Positions 1 through 7,898 of a DNA stretch of 22,078 nucleotides are shown one piece after another; position 1 is the stretch's first letter; each line of letters begins with the position of its first letter. A model generated the notes under the pieces. That model ran no database searches. It saw only the letters and a program-made list of their open reading frames with translations, and was not told the origin of the DNA. Made by a program: the position numbers and the translations under genes. The DNA is from Bacilli bacterium (GTDB lineage Bacteria > Bacillota_I > Bacilli_A > RF39 > UBA660), in contig JAQVZB010000011.1 in NCBI GenBank assembly GCA_029004695.1, positions 1-22,078 on the forward strand, written 5' to 3'.

Positions 1-287
1 ATTTTTTTATTAAAAGCTCCTCTTTTTTTAACTTTAGATAATCTTATTTCGGTAAATTCTTCTTCATTAATTTTATTATATTTTAATATTGCTAGTAAAA
101 CTTCTTCTAAATCTGCTAATTCTTCTATGTTGCCAGTTTCTAAATATTCATTTAATTCTTCTTGTAATTTTCTATTTAATTCGGTGATGTATTCATCATC
201 TGAAAGGATCCTAATTTGGGGTTTTACCCCATTATTAATCATTATTTCCGGAATGTTATCTCTAACTAATTTATTATATATTTTCAT
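1..287 (-). CDS. MazG-like/PRA-PH-type nucleotide pyrophosphohydrolase, partial
   Basis: The reading frame starts at an ATG at 287 and runs off the left edge of the window, so only the N-terminal 95 residues are visible. The start MKIYNKLVRDNIPEII-like pattern (seen as KLVRDNIPEIM) and a following helix with EELNEYLETG and EELADLEEVL, which holds the acidic metal-binding ExxE...ExxD type residues, are typical of the short MazG/phosphoribosyl-ATP pyrophosphatase-like proteins. These are all-alpha enzymes that hydrolyse nucleoside triphosphates or related phosphoribosyl compounds. The substrate cannot be told from sequence. A ribosome site AGAGG lies 7 bases before the ATG. The gene begins 31 bases after the CCA end of the tRNA on the same strand, so it may be co-transcribed with it. 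The C-terminus is not in the window. Confidence 0.85.
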   Translation of the reverse strand, partial: MKIYNKLVRDNIPEIMINNGVKPQIRILSDDEYITELNRKLQEELNEYLETGNIEELADLEEVLLAILKYNKINEEEFTEIRLSKVKKRGAFNKK

Positions 288-318
288 AAATACCTCTTTA
301 TATTTATTATTAAAAATT

Positions 319-404
319 TGGTGCCCGTGGCCAGACTTGAACTGGCACGATATTGCTATCACTGGATTTTGAGTCCAGCGCGTCTACCATTTCACCACAC
401 GGGC
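319..404 (-). tRNA. tRNA-Leu(CAA)
   Basis: On the minus strand a full cloverleaf can be folded: acceptor GCCCGTG/CACGGGC, D stem GTG/CGC with the AAATGGTAGA loop, anticodon stem CTGGA/TCCAG with loop CTCAAAA (anticodon CAA, reading UUG), a long class II variable arm (GATA-GCAA-TATC), and T stem GCCAG/CTGGC with loop TTCAAGT. The discriminator base is A, as required for Leu, and CCA is encoded. The 5' end is only 16 bases from the scpB stop; a TATAAT at 425-420 inside the scpB end could serve as its own -10 box, but no good -35 is seen. Confidence 0.97.
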
Positions 405-420
405 ATTAAAAATATAAATA

Positions 421-984
421 TTATATTTTTTCTTCTTTATAGATTGATGTAAATAACTCAACATCATCTTCTAAATCAAAATTATTTTCTAATTTAGGTA
501 AATCATTTTTAGTCGCAAGACCAAAATAATCTAAAAATTCTTTAGTTGTAACATACAAATTTGGCTTTCCTGGTAAAGTACTCTTACCTTCTTCTTTAAT
601 TAATCCTTTAGCTACTAATTTGCGGATTAAATATGAAGTATTAACGCCTCTTAATTGATCTACTTCTAATCTTGTTACCGGTTCATTATAAGCTATAACA
701 GCTAAAGTTTCAAGTGCCGCTGGGCTTAAAGTATTAGTTTCTGGATTATCGACTAAAATTTTAAAATATTCTTTATGTTCTTTTTTTGTTGTTAATTTAA
801 AAGCATCACCTAAAAAACTTACTCTTAAACCTCTATCTTCTTCTTCATAAGATTTTTTTAATTCACTTAATAAATTTTTAGCTTCTTCTTCATTTATTTT
901 CATCGTTTCACATAAAGTTTTTAAAGTAATGCCTTCATCTCCTACCACAAATAAAATACCTTCTAATATACCTAACAATTTCAT
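421..984 (-). CDS. scpB: Segregation and condensation protein B
   Basis: A 187-residue protein, the usual size for ScpB (about 170-200). The opening LLGILEGILFVVGDEGI and the central stretch LAVIAYNEPVTRLEVDQLRG are the best conserved ScpB segments; both belong to its two winged-helix domains. ScpB is the dimeric kite subunit that binds ScpA and, with it, the SMC ATPase to form the bacterial condensin that organises and segregates the nucleoid. The ATG at 984 overlaps the scpA stop codon as ATGA, which implies translational coupling and fits the fixed scpA-scpB order in Bacillota. smc itself is not in the window. No anomaly seen. Confidence 0.96.
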   Translation of the reverse strand: MKLLGILEGILFVVGDEGITLKTLCETMKINEEEAKNLLSELKKSYEEEDRGLRVSFLGDAFKLTTKKEHKEYFKILVDNPETNTLSPAALETLAVIAYNEPVTRLEVDQLRGVNTSYLIRKLVAKGLIKEEGKSTLPGKPNLYVTTKEFLDYFGLATKNDLPKLENNFDLEDDVELFTSIYKEEKI

Positions 985-1697
985 TTTAAATCACTGCTCT
1001 CTATAAATATGTCATTAAAATTATTTTTTTGAATTATTTTTATTTCGCCATTTTTGGCCATATTTAGGATAGATAAAAATGTTACCACTACATATGGTTT
1101 GGAAACATTATCAAATAATTCTAAAAATTTTATCTTTCCTTTTTTAATTTTAAGTTTATTGCGAATATCGTTACATCTTTCTTCAACATTTATTTCTTTT
1201 TTAGTTATTTTAGTATTAATAGGTTGACTTAATTTTTGTCTTTTTAAAAACAATTCAAAAGCATTTAGTAAATCTTGTAAATCAACATTACTATTATAAA
1301 GGTTGGAATTATCTCGATATTCATCTAAGCTACTAGGGATTTTAGTGTATACTTCACTTCTTTTTTCCTCTAATTTTTTAAAATCTTCGGCCACTTTTTT
1401 GATTTTTTCATATTCAAGTAATCGATTAGTTAAATCATCATTATTATTAAATTCATACTCTTCCTCATCTTCTTCATTTTTATTTAATAATAATTTGCTT
1501 TTTAGATGAATAAGCTCACTAGCCATAACCAAATATTCACTATAAGCATCAATTGATAATTCATTATTTTGAATAAAATTTAAATATTCTTTCGTTATTA
1601 ATGATATATCAATATTATAAATATCCATTTTATTAGCTTTAATTAAATGAAGCAATAAATCAAGTGGTCCTTCAAAATCATTTATCGTAAATGTCAT
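981..1697 (-). CDS. scpA: Segregation and condensation protein A
   Basis: ScpA is the kleisin subunit of the SMC-ScpAB condensin. The N-terminal FEGPLDLLLHLIKANKMDI is the ScpA signature that contacts the SMC neck; the very acidic, flexible middle (EEDEEEYE) and the C-terminal winged-helix segment (FLSILNMAKNGEIKI), which binds the SMC head, are present. Two starts are possible: ATG at 1697, which overlaps the upstream gene's TGA as ATGA, or an in-frame GTG at 1703 with AAAGGA 5 bases ahead. I chose the ATG because homologues begin a few residues before FEGPLDLLL. It is the middle gene of an operon, with 4-base overlaps at both ends. Confidence 0.95.
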   Translation of the reverse strand: MTFTINDFEGPLDLLLHLIKANKMDIYNIDISLITKEYLNFIQNNELSIDAYSEYLVMASELIHLKSKLLLNKNEEDEEEYEFNNNDDLTNRLLEYEKIKKVAEDFKKLEEKRSEVYTKIPSSLDEYRDNSNLYNSNVDLQDLLNAFELFLKRQKLSQPINTKITKKEINVEERCNDIRNKLKIKKGKIKFLELFDNVSKPYVVVTFLSILNMAKNGEIKIIQKNNFNDIFIESSDLK

Positions 1698-2584
1698 ACG
1701 CACGCATATCCTTTAGCTTCCATCTCATATTTTACTATTTTAGCTGGCGTATCTAAAACATAATAATTATAATCAATATAATCTCCTAAGTCAGTAATAT
1801 TAACTTTAGCTAAATCAATTGATGCTATAAATTCAAAACCGATATCTTTTTCTCCAATATTTGATGTTGCAGGTGCTAACTCATTAATTTTTTTACTTTT
1901 ATTTCCATAAAAATCATATTTTTCTAAATATAGTTTAATATCTTTTACGTTCTCATATTTATAATTATGAGTAATACTTTTTAAAGATAAATTATTAAAA
2001 TTATAATTATAAATATTATTATTAATAGAGCATGTTAAATTAGCAATTCCTAAATCATTTTCTTTTAATTCTATATCTTGATAATTAGTAAATATTACAA
2101 TATTTCCATAATAAATAATATTTTCAAATTTGAAATCAGTAAAAGTAAATTCATTATTTATTTTTTCATTAGTAATACTACCAATTAATTTAATGCTTTT
2201 AAGTAACTTGCTTTTATCATCATAAATATTAAAATAATAATCTGTTGTATCTAAGATAATAGGATTATTAGATTTATTAACTAAATCATAAGTTATTATA
2301 TTATTATTTATTTTTACATTTGATAAGATTATATTATTAAAAACGATGCTGGTATTTTCATTTAAAGGGTATTTTGTATTAGATTTATCTACTCCAAAAA
2401 ACATACCATAAATAGCTCCCATAATAGTATCAGGATTTTTAGCATATTTTTGAATATATGGAAGCCCAAAGGTAGTACCTAAAATTAATAAAAAAACAAT
2501 AAAAACAAAAATAGGCTTACTAGATTTTTCTTTTCTTAAAGTACCTAAAATTATAGGATCATTTGAATTATTATTTTCTTCCAT
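1694..2584 (-). CDS. Membrane-anchored protein of unknown function upstream of scpAB
   Basis: A 296-residue protein I do not recognise. It has a short charged, Asn-rich cytoplasmic tail (residues 1-23), one hydrophobic helix (about 24-42, IFVFIVFLLILGTTFGL), and a long outside part that is rich in Asn, Ile and Tyr with alternating beta-like segments and no cysteine pair (a single Cys near 193 and one three residues from the end). The longer reading with a TTG at 2599 is unlikely, because GAGG within TTGAGGC sits 9 bases before the ATG at 2584 and acts as its ribosome site. It is the first gene of the scpA-scpB operon and its TGA overlaps the scpA ATG. An accessory role at the envelope is possible, but nothing in the sequence shows a function. 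Confidence 0.75.
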   Translation of the reverse strand: MEENNNSNDPIILGTLRKEKSSKPIFVFIVFLLILGTTFGLPYIQKYAKNPDTIMGAIYGMFFGVDKSNTKYPLNENTSIVFNNIILSNVKINNNIITYDLVNKSNNPIILDTTDYYFNIYDDKSKLLKSIKLIGSITNEKINNEFTFTDFKFENIIYYGNIVIFTNYQDIELKENDLGIANLTCSINNNIYNYNFNNLSLKSITHNYKYENVKDIKLYLEKYDFYGNKSKKINELAPATSNIGEKDIGFEFIASIDLAKVNITDLGDYIDYNYYVLDTPAKIVKYEMEAKGYACV

Positions 2585-2610
2585 ATATTTTAGCCTCAAT
2601 TCTTAATGTA

Positions 2611-2619
2611 ATTATAACA
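2611..2619 (-). promoter_or_regulatory. Extended -10 promoter of the orf-scpA-scpB operon
   Basis: Minus strand reads TGTTATAAT, a perfect -10 hexamer with the TGn extension. No convincing -35 is seen 16-18 bases upstream. The predicted transcript start is about 20 bases ahead of the ATG at 2584. Confidence 0.6.
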
Positions 2620-2850
2620 AAAATCATGAAAAAATAAAAGCTAGTATTTAGTAGTTTTATTTTAATTAAAACTCGCCAATCTTTAAATGATAACAATTTA
2701 ATTAAATCTATAAAAAAGATAAAATTTCAAAAAATTAATAAATCTATTTTTTTTATAAAGTATAATTGATATAAAAGCATGATAAATCTAATATAATGAT
2801 TGTCTATATATAAATATTACTCTAATTTTATCATAATTTAATAAAAAGTA
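2620..2850. other. Non-coding AT-rich stretch
   Basis: No open frame with a ribosome site was found here on either strand. An inverted repeat AGTTTTA/TAAAACT (2653-2673, 7-base arms, 7-base loop) is present, but it lies about 180 bases past the surface-protein stop and lacks a clear T-run on the minus strand, so I do not call it a terminator. No riboswitch or other RNA is recognised. Confidence 0.5.
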
Positions 2851-4431
2851 TTAAGAAACTATAAAAGGAGATGAAGCTGTCCCTAACCCACCAGATATGG
2901 TATTAAGAGGTAAGAGAGATATCGTAGGACGTAAGCCACGAGAATAACTTACTCTATTGAAGAACATAGACCCCTTATCCCACACATTAAACTCATCAGT
3001 CTCACCGCTTGAAAGCATGCCTGGAGATAATAACCACCAATTATCACCACTAGCATTTCTATATAAATAAAAAGTTGAATTATAGGTCAAAAATCCTGCT
3101 CCACCTGCATATGACACTTCATCAGCAGTTAATAAACCTATTTTATAATCTAATTCATTGTTACCATATGTATCATCTGCTGTAAATTTTGATATTTTTC
3201 CTCCATTAGCGTCATTTGGACAAATTAAAGAAGGTGAATAAGAAGAAAATATTCTATTGTATGCACCATATTCTGAATTTGTATTTCCATAACCTGTTCC
3301 TGAAGTTGTACTTTTATCATTACACCAAATAGTATCAGCTAAGTATGATGAATATGATGCTAATTTACTTGTATACCATGTTTCTAAATTAATTAGAATA
3401 GCACTTTTATTTATATTTGCATGTTCTAAGGAATAACTAACACTATTAGGCATTCCATACATAAATCCTATATATGCATTATAGGAATAATTAGCGTTAA
3501 ATACTGTAGTATATGTTTCCCCATTGTATCTTGCAAAAGCATAAGTGTCTCCATTTTGAGAAGTATCACAGGGATTTGCTACTAAATTCGGATTGTAATT
3601 ATATAACGTTAACTTTATTGCTCCATTACCAGTAACTCGCACTATTCGCCAGCACATATTTGCAAAGACAACATAATTATTTTCAACAGTACCCCTAAAG
3701 TAATAAGTTGTTCCATAGTCATCTACTGTGCTTGCCATTACTGCTTCACTGGCATCATTTATTTGTTGACCTGGTATTGTTTGTGGTTTACTTAATATAT
3801 TAGTATCTTTTATTGCTTTTAGTAACGTGCCTTCCCCTGCATCGCTCCATCCAGTTGGTTCTCCAGCAATTCCAGCACTTACTTCAACATGAGCTTCTAT
3901 CGTTTTTCCTTTTTCACTATTTTGATTTGCTCCTGAATCTAGAAAATACATATTTAAAACATAGGTATGTACTTTGTTAATAGCATTAATAAAATATCCT
4001 ATTCCTAAAGTTATGTTGCTACTACTTGTAGGTATATTTTTTGGTGTAGATAAACTAGGAATTATTACGCCGTTTTGTCCAGTATTAGTACTGGTTAGGG
4101 TGTAAGTAATTGAATCAGATGCAAAACTATTAGAATCAATTACTAAATTTAAAGTATATGGCATCGGCAGATCAGTTGTATTTGTGCCTATTATTGTTAT
4201 GGTTTTAGATGCAAAAGCATTACTTTCTGGTTTCATAGAATTTACTGTTATTGCGCTTCCACCATCCATATTAATAGCTAAAGTACCACCACTAACACTT
4301 AAGGTTGTTGTTGACTCTGAACCACTTATATTGGCCGTAAAAAAGGCGAAACTCAATCCTATTATTAATAACAGTATTGAAATGGATATTATCATTTTTA
4401 ATATTTTATTGATAATTCTTATTTTATTCAT
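2851..4431 (-). CDS. Large surface protein with SipW-type signal anchor and C-terminal DUF6273-like domain
   Basis: A 526-residue secreted or membrane-anchored protein. The N-terminus has Lys/Arg residues, a hydrophobic core (about 13-30) ending GLSFAFFTANISG, then a Thr/Ser-rich beta region (LSVSGGTLAINMDGG). This resembles SipW-dependent signal peptides of TasA/camelysin-type proteins, which end in AFFT or AYFT. The rest is Ser/Gly/Asn/Tyr-rich. Two stretches, GTTYYFRGTVENNYVVFAN followed by CWRIVRVTG, and WWLLSPG ... RGLRPTISL, recur in large surface proteins of gut Bacillota; the latter resembles the DUF6273 end motif. No LPxTG sorting signal is visible, and no SipW peptidase gene is in the window. 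It is a single gene with its own promoter. The ribosome site GAGTG is weak. The third-position composition looks less AT-rich near the 3' end than in the neighbours. Exact role (fibre, adhesin, lectin) is unknown. Confidence 0.8.
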   Translation of the reverse strand: MNKIRIINKILKMIISISILLLIIGLSFAFFTANISGSESTTTLSVSGGTLAINMDGGSAITVNSMKPESNAFASKTITIIGTNTTDLPMPYTLNLVIDSNSFASDSITYTLTSTNTGQNGVIIPSLSTPKNIPTSSSNITLGIGYFINAINKVHTYVLNMYFLDSGANQNSEKGKTIEAHVEVSAGIAGEPTGWSDAGEGTLLKAIKDTNILSKPQTIPGQQINDASEAVMASTVDDYGTTYYFRGTVENNYVVFANMCWRIVRVTGNGAIKLTLYNYNPNLVANPCDTSQNGDTYAFARYNGETYTTVFNANYSYNAYIGFMYGMPNSVSYSLEHANINKSAILINLETWYTSKLASYSSYLADTIWCNDKSTTSGTGYGNTNSEYGAYNRIFSSYSPSLICPNDANGGKISKFTADDTYGNNELDYKIGLLTADEVSYAGGAGFLTYNSTFYLYRNASGDNWWLLSPGMLSSGETDEFNVWDKGSMFFNRVSYSRGLRPTISLLPLNTISGGLGTASSPFIVS

Positions 4432-4450
4432 ACTATATCACTCTAATTTA

Positions 4451-4481
4451 ATTATAGCATTAGGTATTGCAGCATGCAATA
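4451..4481 (-). promoter_or_regulatory. Promoter of the surface-protein gene with an embedded perfect dyad
   Basis: On the minus strand a -35-like TTGCAT (4479-4474), a 17-base spacer and a perfect -10 TATAAT (4456-4451), preceded by TGC (extended -10). A perfect inverted repeat TATTGCA-GCA-TGCAATA covers 4465-4481, overlapping the -35 and the upstream half of the spacer. That is where a repressor would block polymerase. The regulator is not known. Confidence 0.6.
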
Positions 4482-4583
4482 TCTAATTGACGATAATAAT
4501 TCTTGTAAATATAAAATATTGTAAAGAATATTTCGTGTTTTATAAGTTTGAATATCAAAATCAAAATCACAATTTATTTATAA

Positions 4584-5987
4584 TTATTTTTTAATCACTC
4601 CGTCTAAACTAAAACTTTTAGCATCATTAATTTCAACATTTATTATTTTACCAATTGTAGTAATTGGAGCATCAATATTTACCAATTTCATATTTTCAGT
4701 ATAACCAGCCACTTTATTATTATCTTTTTCACTTATCGAAGTAACTAAAACTTTTTGAATTGTTCCTAATATTTTTAGATTATATTCTTTACTATAAGTA
4801 TTAATTAATTTATTAAGTTTTTGCAGACGATTATTCTTTTCTTCTAAAGAAAGGTTATCTTTCATTTTGGAAGCCGGCGTATTTTCTCTAGCCGAAAAAA
4901 TAAAAGTAAACGCTCCATCAAACTCACATTTTTTGACTAAATTTAATGTTTTTTCAAAATCGGCTTCTGTTTCACCAGGAAAACCAACAATAATATCGGT
5001 TGTAATTGATACATTTTTTATTTTAGTTTTTATTTTATTAAATAAAGTAAAATATTCTTCGTTAGTATATTTACGATTCATTAATTTTAAGATTCTATTT
5101 GATCCTGATTGGACCGGTAAATGAATATAAGGCATTATATTTTCATATTTAGATATAACTTCAATCATTTCATCAGTAAAATCCCAAGGATGACTCGTTA
5201 CAAATCTGATTCTTTCCATTCCGGTTTTACTTACTTCTTCAAGTAAATTACTAAATCCTAGTTTTTCTTCTAAATCTTTTCCATAAGCATTAACATTTTG
5301 ACCTAATAAAGTTATTTCTTTATAACCAGCATTTTTTAATTCTGTTACTTCTTTTAAGATATCTTTTAACTTACGACTTCTTTGTTTACCTCTTGTATAA
5401 GGGACAATACAATAAGTACAAAATTTATCGCAACCATACATAATATTTACCCAAGCTGTTATATTTGAATCTCTTTTATATAAATTGTCAAATTCAATAA
5501 CATCGCCTTCTTTACTATCTACATTAATATTTTGTTTCCCATCGTATTCTTCTAACATTTTAGGTAGCTCACTGATATTATGAGTACCAAAAACAATGTC
5601 AATATAAGGATGCTTTTCTTTTATATATTTAGCTATACTTTCTTCTTGAGCCATACAACCACATAAACCAATAATAAGGCTAGGATTATTCTTTTTTAGG
5701 TGTTTAAGATGGCCTAAAAATCCAAATACTTTATTATGAGCATTTTCTCTAATTGCACAAGTATTTAAAATAATTAAATCATTTTTATTTATATTTTTAC
5801 TTTCAGTAAAACCTACTGATTCTAAAAGGCCTTTTATTTCTTCAGTATCATGAACATTCATCTGACAGCCATAAGTTCTGATATAATATTTTTTGCCACT
5901 AAATATTTTTTGATTAATTCTATTTTCATATATATAATTAGCTTTTGCTTTTCTTTGAGCAGCATTAAGCATATTAGGTAATTTCAT
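4584..5987 (-). CDS. miaB: tRNA-2-methylthio-N6-dimethylallyladenosine synthase
   Basis: A radical-SAM methylthiotransferase that converts i6A37 to ms2i6A37 in tRNAs reading UNN codons. The 467 residues show the three expected domains: an N-terminal UPF0004 domain with the Cys ligands in YGCQMN (C41), NTCAIRENA and GLCGCMAQEE for one 4Fe-4S cluster; the radical-SAM barrel with CDKFCTYCIVPYTRG (CxxxCxxC); and a C-terminal TRAM domain ending in KSFSLDGVI. YGCQMN, RENA and TRGKQRSR are those of MiaB rather than MtaB or RimO. The start ATG has GGAG 9 bases ahead and a long N-terminal extension before the first motif, as in Bacillus MiaB. It is monocistronic by spacing; the hydrophobic A37 prenyltransferase partner MiaA is not in the window. 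Confidence 0.96.
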   Translation of the reverse strand: MKLPNMLNAAQRKAKANYIYENRINQKIFSGKKYYIRTYGCQMNVHDTEEIKGLLESVGFTESKNINKNDLIILNTCAIRENAHNKVFGFLGHLKHLKKNNPSLIIGLCGCMAQEESIAKYIKEKHPYIDIVFGTHNISELPKMLEEYDGKQNINVDSKEGDVIEFDNLYKRDSNITAWVNIMYGCDKFCTYCIVPYTRGKQRSRKLKDILKEVTELKNAGYKEITLLGQNVNAYGKDLEEKLGFSNLLEEVSKTGMERIRFVTSHPWDFTDEMIEVISKYENIMPYIHLPVQSGSNRILKLMNRKYTNEEYFTLFNKIKTKIKNVSITTDIIVGFPGETEADFEKTLNLVKKCEFDGAFTFIFSARENTPASKMKDNLSLEEKNNRLQKLNKLINTYSKEYNLKILGTIQKVLVTSISEKDNNKVAGYTENMKLVNIDAPITTIGKIINVEINDAKSFSLDGVIKK

Positions 5988-6007
5988 TTACATCAACTCC
6001 AGATGCA

Positions 6008-6016
6008 ATTATATCA
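6008..6016 (-). promoter_or_regulatory. Extended -10 promoter of miaB
   Basis: Minus strand TGATATAAT, TGn plus a perfect TATAAT, 20 bases before the miaB ATG and just past the terminator of the upstream gene. No clear -35. Confidence 0.55.
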
Positions 6017-6027
6017 TATTTTAATAT

Positions 6028-6052
6028 AAAAAGAGAACCCTTATGGATTCTC
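6028..6052 (-). terminator. Intrinsic terminator of the 542-residue membrane protein gene
   Basis: The minus-strand RNA folds as GAGAATCC-ATAA-GGGTTCTC (8 pairs with one U-G) followed by TTTTTAT. The stop codon TAA of the gene (6043-6041) lies in the hairpin loop and the last two codons form its left arm. Confidence 0.85.
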
Positions 6053-7669
6053 AATACTTATTATTTCATTAACTTCATGTTTCGAAAAAGTTATTTTTAA
6101 TTTATCATTAACTTTTATAAAAGGTAAGATATTTTCATTAATTTTTAAACTTACTTTATACTTATTATTATCTTTATCAATTATATAAAAATAAGTATCC
6201 CCGTCAAGTATTAAATTAGTAATACTTTTTATTTCAATGGTTTTACTATTTTTTTCTTTAGTTTGATCAATAGCATTTCCTAAATAATTTTTAGCTGCAA
6301 ATTCAATGCCTTTTGAAGAATCAGTTACCGTTACTTTTTGGTAATCTACTAAATCAACAAAAGCATACATTTTAACTAAACCAGCTTTATCTTTTAAAGA
6401 AATTATATAGGTAGGTTTGTTATTTAAATTAATTAAGATTGGAAATGTAGCTGTATAATTCATTTGTTGAACTTGACCTTTAGCTGATTCCATAGCTGAA
6501 TATTCTTCTGCTCCCGGTACTTCATAAAAATTAGTTTCTTTAGTTCTTAAATTGGTTAAGATAAATCCAACATTAGATTCATCACTTACTGCTGATGTAA
6601 TACCAGTTGTCATATAGACATCATTATTCATTACTAGATAGTTATATCCATCTGTGGTTGCTACAACACCTTTTTGACCAAAAATAGAATTTATAAAACC
6701 ATTTTTATATTTTCCCCAGTCATTAATTTGTTCAATTATTAGTTCTGAACTATAAACATGATCTACCCAATCAGGAACTTTACTAGTTTTATATTTTTTA
6801 CTAGTTCCATCTATAGGATTAAAGATAATTAAATGACTAACTTCTTTTCTTAAACCAATTCCTTTATATTTTAATACTGGTACTATCCAATAAGGATTTC
6901 CTTCATCATTTACTTCAAAAGTAATATCTCCAAATATATCTTTCGGATAATTAAATCTTAACTTACGAAGTAAATCTTCATGTAAGATAGCACTAGGAAC
7001 ATATTTCATCCCTTTATTAAATTTTTGTAGTGATGATTCTCCAGTTACCGAATCAACTTTAATATATCCTTTTATTCCTTCTTTGCGATTAGTAAAGTAT
7101 TTAAATATATCTGCATATTCAAGAGGAGTTACTCTTTCAATCTTTTCTTTATAATTTATTTGGGTATAAATATTAGATACATCAAATTGAGATACTAATT
7201 CAGGAAGTTGTCCCATAACTCGATCACCTAATTTTTCAGATGAATTTTTATCTAATAAAGCTAACTTTTTAAAATCAACTGGTTTTACATCATCAGTAAA
7301 AACTCCTCCTTCAGTTACTGCAATTCTATTTGCGTAAGCTTTAGAATTAAATAATGGTGAGTAAATAAGATTAATTAAAAATAATCCTACAATTAATACT
7401 CCCGTAAAACCTAAAATATAACCTAATTTATTATTAACTCGATAACTAGGATTTCGATAAAAATTCCCTTTTTGATCAAAGCTTCCATAACTAGTTATAT
7501 TTCCAATTCCACTAACTAAAATATAAAATATAATTGTTACAATAACACTAAACCAAAATACAGGTGAAGTTAAGTTAATTGGGGGTAACATAAAGAAATA
7601 ATATATTAATCCAAAAATAATAGTTAATATAATTGAACTTAGTTCTTTTTTAAATTTAAAATTTTTCAT
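6041..7669 (-). CDS. Membrane protein of unknown function with large extracellular domain
   Basis: A 542-residue protein I cannot name. Hydrophobic helices are seen at about 11-28, 38-55 and 84-103, followed by about 430 residues with no further membrane segment, rich in beta-type alternation, that should lie outside the cell. Visible landmarks are EYADIFKYFTNRKEGIKGY, NPYWIVPV, NPIDGTSKKY and PDWVDHVYS; the last 70 residues look like a small OB-like barrel (YFYIIDKDNNKYKVSL). No cysteine pairs, catalytic motif or sorting signal was found. The start has AAAGGA 6 bases ahead. It is transcribed alone: own promoter, own terminator. The high content of conserved-looking aromatic and Gly/Pro motifs suggests a structured domain rather than a variable surface antigen, but this is an impression. 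Confidence 0.8.
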   Translation of the reverse strand: MKNFKFKKELSSIILTIIFGLIYYFFMLPPINLTSPVFWFSVIVTIIFYILVSGIGNITSYGSFDQKGNFYRNPSYRVNNKLGYILGFTGVLIVGLFLINLIYSPLFNSKAYANRIAVTEGGVFTDDVKPVDFKKLALLDKNSSEKLGDRVMGQLPELVSQFDVSNIYTQINYKEKIERVTPLEYADIFKYFTNRKEGIKGYIKVDSVTGESSLQKFNKGMKYVPSAILHEDLLRKLRFNYPKDIFGDITFEVNDEGNPYWIVPVLKYKGIGLRKEVSHLIIFNPIDGTSKKYKTSKVPDWVDHVYSSELIIEQINDWGKYKNGFINSIFGQKGVVATTDGYNYLVMNNDVYMTTGITSAVSDESNVGFILTNLRTKETNFYEVPGAEEYSAMESAKGQVQQMNYTATFPILINLNNKPTYIISLKDKAGLVKMYAFVDLVDYQKVTVTDSSKGIEFAAKNYLGNAIDQTKEKNSKTIEIKSITNLILDGDTYFYIIDKDNNKYKVSLKINENILPFIKVNDKLKITFSKHEVNEIISIENP

Positions 7670-7689
7670 TTTACGTCCTTTCTGTTTTA

Positions 7690-7718
7690 ATTATAATATA
7701 TTATAAGATTTATAGCAA
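7690..7718 (-). promoter_or_regulatory. Promoter of the 542-residue membrane protein gene
   Basis: On the minus strand -35 TTGCTA (7718-7713), a 17-base spacer and -10 TATAAT (7695-7690), 20 bases before the ATG at 7669. It begins 4 bases past the bidirectional hairpin at 7722-7748. Confidence 0.6.
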
Positions 7719-7721
7719 ATT

Positions 7722-7748
7722 AAAAACCAATCTTAATTATTGGTTTTT
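7722..7748 (-). terminator. Intrinsic terminator of the 45-residue SOS peptide gene
   Basis: A perfect 10-base stem AAAAACCAAT/ATTGGTTTTT with a 7-base loop. On the minus strand it ends in a T-run, giving an intrinsic terminator. The stop codon TAA (7735-7733) lies in the loop. It separates the small gene from the promoter of the next gene. Confidence 0.75.
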
Positions 7749-7870
7749 ATCATAATATTATTACTTTGCATATCAGTTATATTTGCTTGATAATTCATGG
7801 CAAATAACATTAAAAGTAAAAGGAGATAGAATATTATCACACCTCTATACTCATTAATTTTTACTAACAT
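7733..7870 (-). CDS. Small single-pass membrane protein, divergent from lexA, SOS-controlled
   Basis: A 45-residue open frame from ATG 7870 to TAA 7733. It has a strong ribosome site (AAGGGAGTGG, 5 bases before the ATG), its own promoter with an SOS box in the spacer, and its own terminator. The protein has a short N-terminus with Lys4 and Arg9, one hydrophobic helix at about 11-25 (GVIIFYLLLLLMLFAM), and a 20-residue polar tail; by the positive-inside rule the tail is outside. The position, head-to-head with lexA, is that of yneA in Bacillus and sosA in Staphylococcus, which encode SOS-induced division inhibitors with an N-in membrane helix. It lacks YneA's LysM domain and is shorter than SosA. 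A role in damage-induced division arrest is inferred from position, operator and topology, not from sequence similarity. Confidence 0.75.
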   Translation of the reverse strand: MLVKINEYRGVIIFYLLLLLMLFAMNYQANITDMQSNNIMIKTNN

Positions 7871-7898
7871 ATTTCCACTCCCTTCTACTTATAAATCA

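Noticed and set aside
127..372. Plus-strand open frame of 81 residues
   Set aside because: It is the antisense of the MazG-like gene and runs into the tRNA-Leu gene; no ribosome site.
2653..2673. Inverted repeat as terminator of the surface-protein gene
   Set aside because: Only AT-rich 7-base arms, about 180 bases past the stop and without a T-run in the right direction.
4184..4486. Plus-strand open frame of 100 residues opposite the surface-protein start
   Set aside because: Antisense of the signal-peptide region; the hydrophobic look is a mirror of the AT-rich helix, and there is no ribosome site.
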